A DNA stretch of 54,643 nt from an uncultured Thermoguttaceae bacterium (lineage in GTDB: Bacteria > Planctomycetota > Planctomycetia > Pirellulales > Thermoguttaceae), in assembly GCA_938042245.1 (NCBI GenBank), contig CALIRO010000053.1, positions 1-54,643 of the forward strand, given 5' to 3'. Below the pieces are notes generated by a model, which saw only the letters and a list, made by a program, of their open reading frames with translations, was not told where the DNA came from and made no database searches. Below, in pieces: positions 1 to 8,747 of this stretch (its first letter is position 1; each line of letters starts with the position of its first letter). A program made the position numbers and the translations under genes.

Positions 1-1040
1 TTCCTTTGCCTATCGGTTTCCATTGGCTGGGTACTATATATGGAGTCTAATGTTGGCGGTACTACTATATGTTGGGCCCATGGACGGAGTGTCCGAAATA
101 GTGCAAAAATATATCCTTTGAATTCTTCAGAGGTTCCAGAACAAATTGCCACCTCCGGGAAGAGCCGAAGCAAATCAGGTAGAGTAGGATCGTTTTGGGT
201 AGCTGGTGCAACTCGGCCTCCGAAACCCAACTACGTGCTCGCATGGGTAGAGGCTGGAAATAACTACGTCCCTGGCTTCCCACCCGTTCGACTAACTCGG
301 CCGAAAGCACCTGCCGAAAGGAGAGATCTCTGCCTTTGGGTAAACAGCCGCCACAACCCGCCGACTTGGCAGCCACAGCCATTTGGACTCCCCTGCTAAC
401 GCCCATCTGGAATCCGATCCCAATGCCGGGTACTGGTCCGATCCTTTATCTTTGGCCCTCCTTGGGGAAAAGTTTTTCAAAGCGGATCTACCCAACGCCG
501 GGCTCTTTGTTTATATTATTTGGTTTATCTTATTTTGTTATCTAAAGTTAGGGCTTAAGGAAGTCTCCTTTGGTCTTATATTGTCATTTCTGCGCAAGGA
601 GGCACTTCCAAGATTTAATTGCTTCAGAGGAAGAAGACAAAGAACCCGAAGATACAAAGAGTTAGACACATCTGCCTGAGGGATAGGATTTGTCATTCCT
701 CCCGAAGGGGCGGTTCAGCACTTCTTGCCCCTCAGCTTCTCCAGCCGGGAGAGAAGGGACTATTGGTCTGTTCCTGCGTGGGAGAGGCGAATGGGGGGCG
801 GGAGGCCCGTGGCCCCGGGATCCCCTTATCCAGCTAGGCTGACGCCTGGCCGGGCTTTTCCACAGGTTGAGAGGTCATTCCCTCCCGCTGCCAAGGGGTT
901 TTCGAACAGACGCTTAGCTTCAGTTTTGCCATTTTTGTATTTTTTGTGTCCGGTAGGTGTGGAGGGACTACATTTGTCCGTATGATTTTCTGAGTTCAAT
1001 ATATAGGAGCAGTTAGGAAATCGCCTCTTGCAGGTGGGCG
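1..1040. other. Gene-free region at left edge
   Basis: No frame in this kilobase gives a recognisable protein, and the short open frames overlap on both strands with no convincing ribosome binding site. The first 150 bases are AT-rich and contain a block (106-144) that recurs at 8542-8580. Short echoes are visible, such as AACTCGGCC at 210 and 294 and AACTACGT at 229 and 262. It may hold decayed sequence, but no ancestor is recognised. Confidence 0.5.
106..144. repeat. Dispersed 39-nt AT-rich repeat, copy 1
   Basis: By eye, 32 of 39 positions match 8542-8580 without gaps. Both copies begin AAAATATATCCTT, continue with GAATT-TTCA and are preceded by a short stretch with CCCAT-GGAC. No coding sense is apparent. 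It could be a remnant of a small dispersed element or a shared regulatory block. Confidence 0.5.
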
Positions 1041-1059
1041 AAAAATCGACAAAAGTCGA
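1041..1059 (-). terminator. Short hairpin plus T run after the ABC permease gene
   Basis: Read on the minus strand, the bases right after the stop codon form TCGAC-TTTT-GTCGA followed by TTTTT. The stem is only five base pairs, so this is a modest intrinsic terminator candidate. Its position just beyond the stop codon supports the call. Confidence 0.4.
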
Positions 1060-1061
1060 GC

Positions 1062-2009
1062 TTAAGCGAGTTCTCGATCTTCAAATAGAAGCAACGCCAG
1101 CAGCAGGGCAGCGATACAATAGATTAGGCTATACAGGGCAGCCCAAGCCAGGTAGGGCAGTGGGACGGTTTGGCCTGTAGAGATAGCGCCTTCCATGGTG
1201 AAGTTATCCAGCACCGGCAGGACGGCCGACAGTAAGTTGGCCACAAACACTACGATTTCCAATTTTCCCACTGCCGACACGGCGACCAGGGGAACCAGGT
1301 GGCCAAGCATATAGATAACTGTACAGATCATCATATTTAGAACCATCGACAGCCGTGTGGAAATGGCTACAGAAATTGCCGCCAAAACAGCCGTTTCCAG
1401 AAGGCCCAGGACTAAGCCAGGGGAAGCCTGAAGCATTTCGTCTCGGCATTCGGTCCAGGAGGGTTCCGGCTTAGCGGTTTCGCGGGCGTCGTATTGCACT
1501 TTGTATGACACGCTAGCCAAAAACATCATCCCCAAAATCAAAAAGAAGACGAGGGCCGGCCACATAATGCCAAAATATTTACCAATGATCACTTGTCGGC
1601 GTCCGATGGGTTTGCTCAAAAGCGTCAAGGCGGTTCGGGTTTCGATTTCCGAGGCAATCGAGACGCTAGCGCTCCAGAGGACCAGGATGATGGCCAGCAC
1701 CCGGATGAGCGTCAGCCCGCTGTCTTTGAGCATCTTCACGTCTTCGCCGAAGGTATTGTAGGGGATAAACGGAAATAGCACGATGCCGAAGGCCCCGATC
1801 AAAAGCAACACGAAGAAGACCGGCTGATGGAGGACTTCTTTGGCCGTGGTGCGTGCCACAGCCCAAATTTTCGGCATGCTCCATCGCACCATTAGGTTGA
1901 CCCCCCAAAGCACTGCTCCCACGGCGGCGCCGCCGACGCCTACCAGCCACAATGGTTTCATCCAGGTAGCCAACATCTCGAAAATCGGTTCAAACCAGTT
2001 TTCACCCAT
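1062..2009 (-). CDS. ABC-2 type transporter permease
   Basis: This 315-residue protein is an inner-membrane permease subunit of the ABC-2/NosY kind. About six or seven hydrophobic segments are visible, near residues 17-38, 58-80, 97-117, 146-168, 203-225, 228-250 and 288-310. The stretch SEIETRTALTLLSKPIGRRQVIIGK around residues 120-145 is the characteristic cytoplasmic loop of ABC-2 permeases (ExIExRTxxxLLsKPisR). No ATP-binding subunit lies next to it: the gene to its right is an acylphosphatase and the left side is empty, so its ATPase must be elsewhere. The start at 2009 is preceded by GAGGA about 9 nt upstream. The substrate cannot be inferred. Confidence 0.85.
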   Translation of the reverse strand: MGENWFEPIFEMLATWMKPLWLVGVGGAAVGAVLWGVNLMVRWSMPKIWAVARTTAKEVLHQPVFFVLLLIGAFGIVLFPFIPYNTFGEDVKMLKDSGLTLIRVLAIILVLWSASVSIASEIETRTALTLLSKPIGRRQVIIGKYFGIMWPALVFFLILGMMFLASVSYKVQYDARETAKPEPSWTECRDEMLQASPGLVLGLLETAVLAAISVAISTRLSMVLNMMICTVIYMLGHLVPLVAVSAVGKLEIVVFVANLLSAVLPVLDNFTMEGAISTGQTVPLPYLAWAALYSLIYCIAALLLALLLFEDRELA

Positions 2010-2212
2010 TGGTGCGATTCCTCACTCGAGTTTCTTCGCTTAGCTCCGGCATCCTTTGTCCGACACAGGGACTGATCCGCCTGATCCAAAGCAAACTCCT
2101 TTTAGGGGATACCTATGCTACGCCGCAATTAACCCTTGGGGTTCAAAGCACTCGACCCGGACTCAGGTTGGGTAGATATACCTCTTTAGAAGGAAAAAAC
2201 GAATTTTTACTT

Positions 2213-2233
2213 CCCAAAAATTGATAATTTGGG
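2213..2233. terminator. Palindrome between acylphosphatase and permease genes
   Basis: CCCAAA and TTTGGG form a six-base-pair inverted repeat around a nine-base AT-rich loop in the gap between two minus-strand genes. There is no clean T run directly after it on the minus strand, so it is only a possible weak terminator for the acylphosphatase gene. Confidence 0.25.
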
Positions 2234-2275
2234 TATTTATTCCTCCGGATTTTCCTTCCTGAACTCTCTTGGTTC

Positions 2276-2575
2276 TTAAAATCGAATTTCAAATCCTCGG
2301 AATTCGCCCGTAGCTGGTCCAGTGTTACGTGTTATCCGCACAATGTATCGGCCCATAACCTGCTGAATGGCCTGAACCATCCGCTCCATCTCTTCTGGCA
2401 CCCCTTCCATCACGACAAGGACCCGACCATCAGGCAGATTTTTGACATAGCCGGTTACCGCAAACTGGGAGGCAATCCTCCGAGTGGTATATCGAAACCC
2501 CACCCCTTGTACATGACCTTCATAATACACCTCCCAGCGCTGGGGGGAAGAAAGCCCACCAGAAAGCTCTCTCAT
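2276..2575 (-). CDS. acyP: Acylphosphatase
   Basis: A 99-residue acylphosphatase (EC 3.6.1.7), which hydrolyses acyl phosphates such as carbamoyl phosphate or 1,3-bisphosphoglycerate in the cytosol. The family signature is visible: YEGHVQGVGFRYTTRRIA contains the phosphate-binding loop with its catalytic Arg, and GYVKNLPDGRV contains the catalytic Asn. The length matches the usual 90-100 residues. An upstream in-frame ATG at 2689 would add 38 residues with no family counterpart. The start at 2575 has GGGAGAG nine bases upstream and is preferred. It lies between the GntP permease and the ABC permease, both on the same strand, with no clear functional link. Confidence 0.9.
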   Translation of the reverse strand: MRELSGGLSSPQRWEVYYEGHVQGVGFRYTTRRIASQFAVTGYVKNLPDGRVLVVMEGVPEEMERMVQAIQQVMGRYIVRITRNTGPATGEFRGFEIRF

Positions 2576-2709
2576 TGGAGCTAACTCTCCCAAAAACCCT
2601 TGATCTTGCCTCTCCAGTTGCCTAAAAAGGAGCGTCTGAAACGAGTGATAGAAGACGGTATCCTTCCCCTGTGGAGGGCTTACTTCCAATTTTATCCAAA
2701 GCTACCAGT

Positions 2710-4341
2710 TTATACCAACGGCGCCACCCAGGAGGCCAGTAGGCTTAGCAAAAAGCCGCTTGTTCCAATCAGTGCCAAAAGCACGGTCCAACTGCGCAGA
2801 CTTTCCGTCTCCGTCAGGCCGCCCATCTTCGTAAAGATCCAAAAGCCGCTGTCGTTCATCCAGGAGCCGACCAATGAGCCAGAAGCGATGGTAGCCGCCA
2901 AATAGACCGGATGAAAGCCGAGCGTGTCGGCGCTGGCGCCCATGGCGGCGAACATGTTGGCCGTGGTGATAATGGCCACGGTGCTGGAGCCTTGGGCGAT
3001 TTTCAGCAGGGATGCGGTCAGAAATGCCACGGCCAAAGTTCCCGCAGGTGGAAGGCTGCCCTGGGGAAACAGCTCTTGGACGGCCTGTTTGAGACCGCAT
3101 TGGCCGAGCATGGCCCCAAACGCCCCGCCGGCGCTAGTAATCAGAATAATCACCCCGGCGCTAGTCAGTGCCTCTTCACAGGCGGCGGCCACTTGCCGAA
3201 CAGTCCAGCCCCGATACACCATCACCGTGCCTAGGGCGATCATTGCCGACAGAAGCAAGGCAAAGTTGGCGTCCCCGATCAGCTTGGTGATGTTGACGAT
3301 CTGTTCGGCCAGGGGGCTGTTGCTGGGGGGAGCGGCGGCGGCCTGATCGTTTTGCGGCAAAGCGCCGGCGACGGTGTTAGTGTGCTGAATACCGGCGGGG
3401 GCGGTGTTTTGTTGGGCAGAGCGGGGGGCAGGATTGTTTTGCCGGCAAGCGGCGGATCCAGCGTTCGGTTGGGCAGCGGTGGCGTCGGCGCCTTGGGCGG
3501 CTGCTGGAGCGGCTCTTGCCGCCGGGTTGTTTGGGGAGGTTGGGGTTGGGGAGTTCGGTGGGGAGGCTGCCGGGACTTTCTGGGCCTGGGCCCACAGGTT
3601 GGCCGCCGTCTGAGTGGAAATGAGCACCACCGGCAACAGTACCGGCAATAGCGCCAGCCATAGCGGCGGCAACTGCTCCGGTGCCGTTTCGACGGCCGGT
3701 TGGTCTTCCCGGAAAAGCCGCATCGGAATCGGCATCCAGCGGTTCATCAGATGGCACACCTGGAGGGCTATCACTGCCACCGGCGCCCCCAAAATGGCGC
3801 CCACCAGGATCATGACTGCCAGGTCGATTTTCAAGCAACTGGCCATGTACAACGGCCCGGGCGTCGGCGGAACCAAGGTGTGGGTAATGACGCCGCCGGC
3901 GGCAATGGCCGTCAGATACAAAAGGTAGTTTTTTCTCGTCTGCCGCCAAAGCGAATAGGCCAACGGCACCAGAAGATAAAAGACCGTATCGAAAAAGACC
4001 GGCACAGCCAAGATAAAGCCGCTGGCGCACAAGGCGGCCGCCGCCCGTTGGGGACCAAAAAGGCGCAGGGCGCTGTGGACGATCCGGTCGGCGGCGCCGC
4101 TTTCGAGCATGGCTTTGCCGACCAAGGCGGCCATAGCAATGACGATGCCAATTTTGGCCGCCGTTGTGCCGAAGGCCTCAGCCACCCGGGCCATTTTCTC
4201 GGCTGTTGCCCCCGGCGCTAATAGACTGACCACCATTGCCGAAATCACCAGGGCGGCAAAGGCGTGAACCCGGCCCAGCACCATCAGGCCCAACACCACG
4301 GCCAACCCCACCGCCAAAATCACCCAGGGAGAAACCGCCAT
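2710..4341 (-). CDS. GntP family permease with a low-complexity insertion
   Basis: A 543-residue multi-span inner-membrane transporter of the GntP family (gluconate and related sugar acids, proton symport). Family features include the VFFDTVFYLLVPLA segment near residues 116-128, LVPPTPGPLY near 156-165, and the C-terminal GSLVGSWMNDSGFWI region. The start at 4341 has GAGGAG six bases upstream; a longer frame to 4461 lacks this and adds a non-hydrophobic leader. Residues about 255-343 are an Ala/Pro/Asn/Gln-rich insertion between membrane segments that ordinary GntP proteins (about 440-450 residues) do not have; this explains the extra length. No sugar-acid catabolic gene is adjacent, so the substrate is unknown. 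Confidence 0.87.
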   Translation of the reverse strand: MAVSPWVILAVGLAVVLGLMVLGRVHAFAALVISAMVVSLLAPGATAEKMARVAEAFGTTAAKIGIVIAMAALVGKAMLESGAADRIVHSALRLFGPQRAAAALCASGFILAVPVFFDTVFYLLVPLAYSLWRQTRKNYLLYLTAIAAGGVITHTLVPPTPGPLYMASCLKIDLAVMILVGAILGAPVAVIALQVCHLMNRWMPIPMRLFREDQPAVETAPEQLPPLWLALLPVLLPVVLISTQTAANLWAQAQKVPAASPPNSPTPTSPNNPAARAAPAAAQGADATAAQPNAGSAACRQNNPAPRSAQQNTAPAGIQHTNTVAGALPQNDQAAAAPPSNSPLAEQIVNITKLIGDANFALLLSAMIALGTVMVYRGWTVRQVAAACEEALTSAGVIILITSAGGAFGAMLGQCGLKQAVQELFPQGSLPPAGTLAVAFLTASLLKIAQGSSTVAIITTANMFAAMGASADTLGFHPVYLAATIASGSLVGSWMNDSGFWIFTKMGGLTETESLRSWTVLLALIGTSGFLLSLLASWVAPLV

Positions 4342-4680
4342 CCTGATCTCCTCGCTCAGGAGGGGAAATAAGCTGCAATCGGCAGGAGAAATAGGCCGCT
4401 CCCGCCTCCGCAAACCGACCCCATAACCATGCGTAGTTTGTAAAGGGGGTTCCGGACCCATTGGCTTGGCAGGCGGAGGGAGTGAAGCTGATTGTGGCGT
4501 GGCGGGGGGCTGCTAGCAAGTGGGGGTATTCAGACGGGAGGCACTGGCTCACCATGGGCCAGCCGGTTGCTACAGCAGCAGATATAATGTATAAAAATAT
4601 ATGCAACTAATAGGTGGTTCTAAATACCCTTGCATTCGGTATCATCCCACCCCAGTTTTCAAAATCCAAACACAAAATGC

Positions 4681-4709
4681 TTGACTTTCTGGTATCGCTA
4701 AAACATACT
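4681..4709 (+). promoter_or_regulatory. Promoter-like hexamers upstream of the LamG/PEP-CTERM gene
   Basis: TTGACT and CATACT are separated by 17 bases. The 13-mer CAAAATGCTTGAC (4673-4685), which overlaps the -35 hexamer, is also found at 52271-52283, again overlapping a -35-like hexamer ahead of another LamG gene. A promoter here would leave a leader of about 570 bases, so the assignment is tentative. Confidence 0.25.
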
Positions 4710-4854
4710 GAAAATTGCCCTAGAGCGTGTTTGGAAAGAGGGGTTTCTCCTCAGGCAAACGGGCACAGGCCGAGGCTGGAGGAACTGCCAGTTGGCGAGC
4801 TTGCCGGCTCGCTTCCTTAAATATCATCCCCACGCAAGTGGTAATCCAGAAAAA

Positions 4855-4888
4855 TCCTCTCTTCCCTGGCGGGAGAGGGTTAGGGGGA
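4855..4888. repeat. GC-rich palindromic repeat, weak copy
   Basis: The segment reads like the CCCTCTCCC/GGGAGAGGG hairpin at 15795-15817, followed by a run of Gs, and is preceded at about 4829 by CCCCACGCAAGTGG-TAATCCAG, a worn version of the 11770 element. It appears to belong to the same intergenic repeat family. Confidence 0.45.
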
Positions 4889-4990
4889 GTATACCGTGTT
4901 GAAGTCAAGGGGGGTTTGGGGAAAAAAGGGAGTCAATTTGGGTTCATGGCGGGAGCTCCTGGAGAGGTTTAGCAGAGGGGGGCAAATAAT

Positions 4991-5007
4991 GCGGACGAGG
5001 CGTCCGC
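4991..5007. repeat. GCGGACG/CGTCCGC hairpin
   Basis: A perfect seven-base-pair inverted repeat with a three-base loop (AGG). It opens a roughly 110-base block that ends with a second hairpin at 5079-5098. No coding or terminator context was found. Confidence 0.5.
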
Positions 5008-5078
5008 GCTCCCAGGAGCCTGGACTGCCGCTTGTGGAGGAATGCCAACGTGCGTGCTTGTCCAGCACTGACAGGTAG

Positions 5079-5098
5079 CACGGGCGTCTCCGCCCGTG
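5079..5098. repeat. CACGGGCG/CGCCCGTG hairpin
   Basis: A perfect eight-base-pair inverted repeat with the four-base loop TCTC. Together with 4991-5007 it brackets a block without a gene, the usual appearance of a small palindromic intergenic repeat unit. Confidence 0.5.
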
Positions 5099-5283
5099 GC
5101 CTCCTGATTATCCCGCTTACAGGGAGCATCGTCGGTCAAAGGATAGCTCGTCTCGGTCAACTGGCTGGAAACTCAGTCAAACAGAGAGTAAGTCACGGCT
5201 CACTCTAACAAACTAAGTTACAACACCGTGTCCGGATTCTTAGTCCGTATTCTTATCCATTCGTATGGGGGAGGAGTTTTGCC

Positions 5284-5337
5284 ATGCAAGCCACTAGAGG
5301 GTCTCTCAGGCTGGTGTTGTGGGTAGGGATGGTCTAG
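5284..5337 (+). other. Probable original start and signal-peptide N-region, out of frame with the downstream LamG ORF
   Basis: ATG at 5284 follows GAGGAG with a seven-base spacer and encodes MQATRGSLRLVLWVGMV before a TAG at 5335. That is a positively charged N-region leading into a hydrophobic core. The hydrophobic core and an AEAQA cleavage site continue in the next frame (GLGWFFSAEAQA, from about 5340). One extra base near 5330-5340 would join the two into a normal signal peptide. Confidence 0.6.
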
Positions 5338-7214
5338 GGCTTGGGTGGTTTTTTTCAGCGGAGGCCCAGGCGGGCCTAATGGCTTACTGGACCTTTAATG
5401 ACGGCACCGGTACCCAGCTTACCGATAGTTCTGGCCGGGGTAACCACGGCACGTTAGCCGGCACGACCCTGCCCCAATGGGTTCCCGGACACACCGGACA
5501 CCCCAGCGATTACGCCCTGGCATTTACCGGAAGCAGCGCCGACAACGATCCGAATGCTCCGCATGTGGTCCTAGGAAATCTGCCGGATCTGACCATTACG
5601 GGAAATCAGACGATCTCCATGTGGCTGTATCCGACTGACTTTGCAGCAGGTCGCCAGAACCCCTATGCCAAGGCCTATGGCGGCACAGGCACCATTACTC
5701 AGGAAACGTCTGGATACCTCACCTATTATTATGGAACCGCCGGCGGCAATACCTCTCCCTACCAGGGGGTGTATAGTAATGCGCCGCTTCAACTGAATCA
5801 ATGGAACCATATTGCGGTGGTCCGGGATTTTACGAATAACCAGATTCGGTGGTATATCAACGGGGTGCGGACGAACGTAGTTACTCCCACGTTTTCTTCC
5901 GCGGCTGCGGATTCTTTATCCGCCTACATCGGCCGGGGATATGTACGAAGTTATCGAGGTCGGATTGACGAGATGGCCATTTTCAACCATGCGTTGCCGG
6001 AATGGCAGATCAAGGCGATTGCCGCCGATCAACTCAGTCCGGCCACGATTGCCCATTATCAGTCGATCCGGGAAGATTGGCTAGAAGGGTGGGGGTACCG
6101 GCAGCCTATCATCATTAAAAAAGATGCTGTCCAAGCAAATCTGGTTGGTTTTCCAGTGCCCGTGAAACTGACCGATCCGAACAATAAGCTGTTTAGCCTG
6201 GGGCAGTCGGCCCAAGGGTATGATATTGTGTTTACCACAGCGGATGGCAAAACCCTGCTGCCGTTTGAAATTGAACGATTCAGCAAAGACCCTGGTTCGG
6301 AGCAGCTTTATGCCTGGGTGAAGGCGGACCTATCCAGCAGCCAAGACACGGTGATTTATATGTACTACGGCGGCCCGTCCGTCGGCCACTTGATCAATAA
6401 CCCCAAAGACACCTGGGACGCTAACTTCCGCATCGTGCAGCATATGGAAGAGCCGGCCGGGGCCACCACCTTTACCGATTCTACCAGCCGAAACCGCCAC
6501 ATGTATCCTGGCGCCACCGGCAGCACGGCTGGTCAACCTGGAATTTTTAACACAGCCGTCAGCCTAGGCGGCTTTGCCAACCAGCAGTATCTCCGGGCTA
6601 CCGGCGATTCGGTGCCGGCTGCCAGCAGCCTGACCATCGAAGGTTGGGCCATCATCAGCGACGATGCGAGCAACCAAAATCAATATCCCTTTGCGATTTC
6701 TGGACGGGCGGCCATCCGGACCATGACTGGCGGCAACCCCCGGTTCGGCTTCATCTGGCAATATGCAGATAACACATACGGGGAGTGGAATACAACTCCG
6801 TGGCTGAATGTGGCCGACGGCAATTGGCACTATATGGTCCAGGTTTATGACGCCAGCCAGCAAAAAATGTATTTGTACCTAGACGGCCAACTGATAAGCC
6901 CTGCCGGCGGTGTCGATGTTACCAAACCGTTGGCCTCCTATAATGATTATTACGTGGGGACGTGGACTTCTACCTATGGATGGGTGCCGGGCACGTTTGA
7001 CGAGTTCCGGATTTCGGACGTGGCTCGGAGTGCGGCGTGGATTCGGGCCAACTGGCTCCTGCTAAGCGATCCCAATAGTTATATCTTATTCGGGGCCCAG
7101 CAGCATGTGCCGGAACCGGCTACCGGCACATTGGCTCTGCTGGCCCTGGCAGGCCTGGCTGCCCTGATCCGGCGGAAAAATTCTTACACCTCTTCCCTCA
7201 ACCAAAACAGGTAA
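5319..7214 (+). CDS. Secreted LamG / DUF2341 / LamG protein with PEP-CTERM tail
   Basis: The open frame encodes 631 residues from a GTG at 5319 that has no good ribosome binding site. The real start is probably the out-of-frame ATG at 5284 (see that entry). Domains in order: a concanavalin-like LamG domain at about 22-235 (AYWTFNDGTGTQLTDSSG, then IDEMAIFNHAL), a DUF2341 domain at about 255-350 (WGYRQPI to VIYMYYGG), a second LamG domain at about 375-590, and a PEP-CTERM sorting signal at about 597-625 (VPEPATG, hydrophobic stretch, RRK). DUF2341 and LamG pairs are usual in large exported planctomycete proteins, probably for glycan or surface binding. The PEP-CTERM tail implies export and processing by an exosortase, not encoded here. 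Confidence 0.85.
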   Translation: MGRDGLGLGWFFSAEAQAGLMAYWTFNDGTGTQLTDSSGRGNHGTLAGTTLPQWVPGHTGHPSDYALAFTGSSADNDPNAPHVVLGNLPDLTITGNQTISMWLYPTDFAAGRQNPYAKAYGGTGTITQETSGYLTYYYGTAGGNTSPYQGVYSNAPLQLNQWNHIAVVRDFTNNQIRWYINGVRTNVVTPTFSSAAADSLSAYIGRGYVRSYRGRIDEMAIFNHALPEWQIKAIAADQLSPATIAHYQSIREDWLEGWGYRQPIIIKKDAVQANLVGFPVPVKLTDPNNKLFSLGQSAQGYDIVFTTADGKTLLPFEIERFSKDPGSEQLYAWVKADLSSSQDTVIYMYYGGPSVGHLINNPKDTWDANFRIVQHMEEPAGATTFTDSTSRNRHMYPGATGSTAGQPGIFNTAVSLGGFANQQYLRATGDSVPAASSLTIEGWAIISDDASNQNQYPFAISGRAAIRTMTGGNPRFGFIWQYADNTYGEWNTTPWLNVADGNWHYMVQVYDASQQKMYLYLDGQLISPAGGVDVTKPLASYNDYYVGTWTSTYGWVPGTFDEFRISDVARSAAWIRANWLLLSDPNSYILFGAQQHVPEPATGTLALLALAGLAALIRRKNSYTSSLNQNR

Positions 7215-7431
7215 CTTTTGGGTAGATAGATCCCCGCAATCTCTCCTTCCCGCACCAGCCGCGAATCCAGGTAATTGTTTCTCTTCTCTTGGGGAGAGAT
7301 AAGGGGAAGAGGCTATTGCCTCGGGTATTTTTCTCAAAGCCCCATTCCCGGCCAGGCTAACGCCTCCTTCTGCCTCTCCCACATCGGTCCTCGCCCAATC
7401 CCCCGCAGCCTGGGAGCCCAACCAGGGGGGA

Positions 7432-8298
7432 TCATGCTTTTTCTTCCGCCCATTGGCGCAGAAGGGCTAGATTTTTTCGGTCCCAGTCTTGGCCGTCCGG
7501 CGCGGTGCCCTTGGGAGTTTCCAAGTACATCGGGATCTGTTGGAATCGGGTGTCTTGGAGTAACCAGCGGAATGGTTCCGGGCCGATTTGGCCTTGGCCG
7601 ATATGGGCGTGGCGATCCACCCGGCTCCCGCATGGGCGGAGACTATCGTTCAGATGGAAGCAACGGACTTGCCCTAGACCTACCACCCGATCAAAGTCTT
7701 CGAACGTCGTTTCCCATGCTTGGCGAGGGGTAAGGGGATAGCCGGCGGCAAAGACATGACAAGTATCAAAACACACGCCCATTCGCTCCGGAACAGGAGA
7801 ATGAGCCAAGATCTCTGCCAGATGTTCAAAACGATACCCGAGGTTCGTGCCTTGGCCGGCGGTGGTCTCTACCAGGCAGCCCACCTGTAAGCCGGTCGTC
7901 TGGTAAAATACCTCTTTCAAAGCCATGATGACCCGCTGCAGGCCGGCGGAAACGTCTCCTTCCAGATAGGCGCCGGGGTGGAAGACCAGCCAGCGCAGGC
8001 CCAACAGCTCGGCCCGATGCATTTCTTCGACAAAGGCATCGATCGATTTTTTCCAAAGGCGTTTTTTGGGGCTGGCCAGGTTCACCAGATAGCTATCGTG
8101 GCCGTAGGGGCAGCAAAGCCCATGGCGGCGGATAGCCTCTTGGAATCGTTGGGCTTGTTCGGGCGGAATGGGCGGGCCATGCCATTGGGTGGTGGGTTTG
8201 GTAAATATTTGAACGCAATCGCAGCCGAGCTGAGCAGCCCGCTCGGCCGCTAGGTGGTATCCGCCCGCAATCGACATATGAGCCCCTAGAATCGCCAT
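7432..8298 (-). CDS. nfo: Endonuclease IV (AP endonuclease)
   Basis: A 288-residue apurinic/apyrimidinic endonuclease of the Nfo family (EC 3.1.21.2), which cuts 5' to abasic sites in base-excision repair. All the metal-binding motifs are visible: YGHDSYLVNLASP, VFHPGAY, LVETTAGQG, CFDTCHVFAAGY, CFHLNDS, DRHAHIGQGQIG and YLETPKG, which supply the His, Glu and Asp ligands of the trinuclear zinc centre. The length fits the family. The start at 8298 has AAGGAG seven bases upstream. It stands alone in the minus direction, convergent with the LamG gene. Confidence 0.96.
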   Translation of the reverse strand: MAILGAHMSIAGGYHLAAERAAQLGCDCVQIFTKPTTQWHGPPIPPEQAQRFQEAIRRHGLCCPYGHDSYLVNLASPKKRLWKKSIDAFVEEMHRAELLGLRWLVFHPGAYLEGDVSAGLQRVIMALKEVFYQTTGLQVGCLVETTAGQGTNLGYRFEHLAEILAHSPVPERMGVCFDTCHVFAAGYPLTPRQAWETTFEDFDRVVGLGQVRCFHLNDSLRPCGSRVDRHAHIGQGQIGPEPFRWLLQDTRFQQIPMYLETPKGTAPDGQDWDRKNLALLRQWAEEKA

Positions 8299-8747
8299 GA
8301 CCGCTCTCCTTCGGAAATATTCTTACTAAGGCGGATCATTTAAAAACTGCCAACATTCCAAATGTTACGTATGTGTAAGTACCAAAAGGAATCTCTCCAA
8401 AATCCTGAACATGATAGGTACTTAATGAACCTATAATTCCACTGTTTCCAAATGGATTTCAGGTTTTACCTACTTAGATGGTATGCTAGCATTGCAAACA
8501 ATCCTACCCATTGGACCACTAGGACTAGTGCCTAAAAGCGTAAAATATATCCTTCGAATTATTCAAAGATTCCAAAAATAAAAGGGATTTCCACCGTCAA
8601 AACTTTCCGTCCTGATGGACTGGGCAAAAAGTGCTCTGGCGCCGGAACTGGTAGAAAACGGAAGCCAGTAGGCTTAAAATGCCTAAAGACCCAACGTGGC
8701 CTGGCAGACTGATCCTGTGGCTGCTTCTAAAGAAAAGAGGATTTAGG
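8299..8747. other. AT-rich intergenic region between nfo and the ceramidase-family gene
   Basis: About 450 bases without a gene between divergent genes. It is clearly richer in A and T than its surroundings up to about 8590 and contains the dispersed repeat copy at 8542-8580. No unambiguous promoter could be picked, although this is where promoters for both flanking genes must lie. Confidence 0.45.
8542..8580. repeat. Dispersed 39-nt AT-rich repeat, copy 2
   Basis: Matches 106-144 at 32 of 39 positions by eye with no gap. It lies about 170 bases upstream of the ceramidase-family start. Confidence 0.5.

Larger units (their letters stand above)
4342..5283. other. Long intergenic region with palindromic elements
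   Basis: This divergent gap of more than 900 bases contains no credible gene. It holds an AT-rich section (about 4585-4710), a promoter-like pair TTGACT-N17-CATACT at 4681-4709, and a block of GC-rich palindromes from about 4829 to 5100 similar to those near 11770 and 15795. The last bases give GAGGAG seven bases ahead of an ATG at 5284. Confidence 0.55.

Noticed and set aside
40..679. Overlapping short open frames at the left edge on both strands
   Set aside because: No family resemblance, no ribosome binding sites, and the frames overlap one another; composition looks random.
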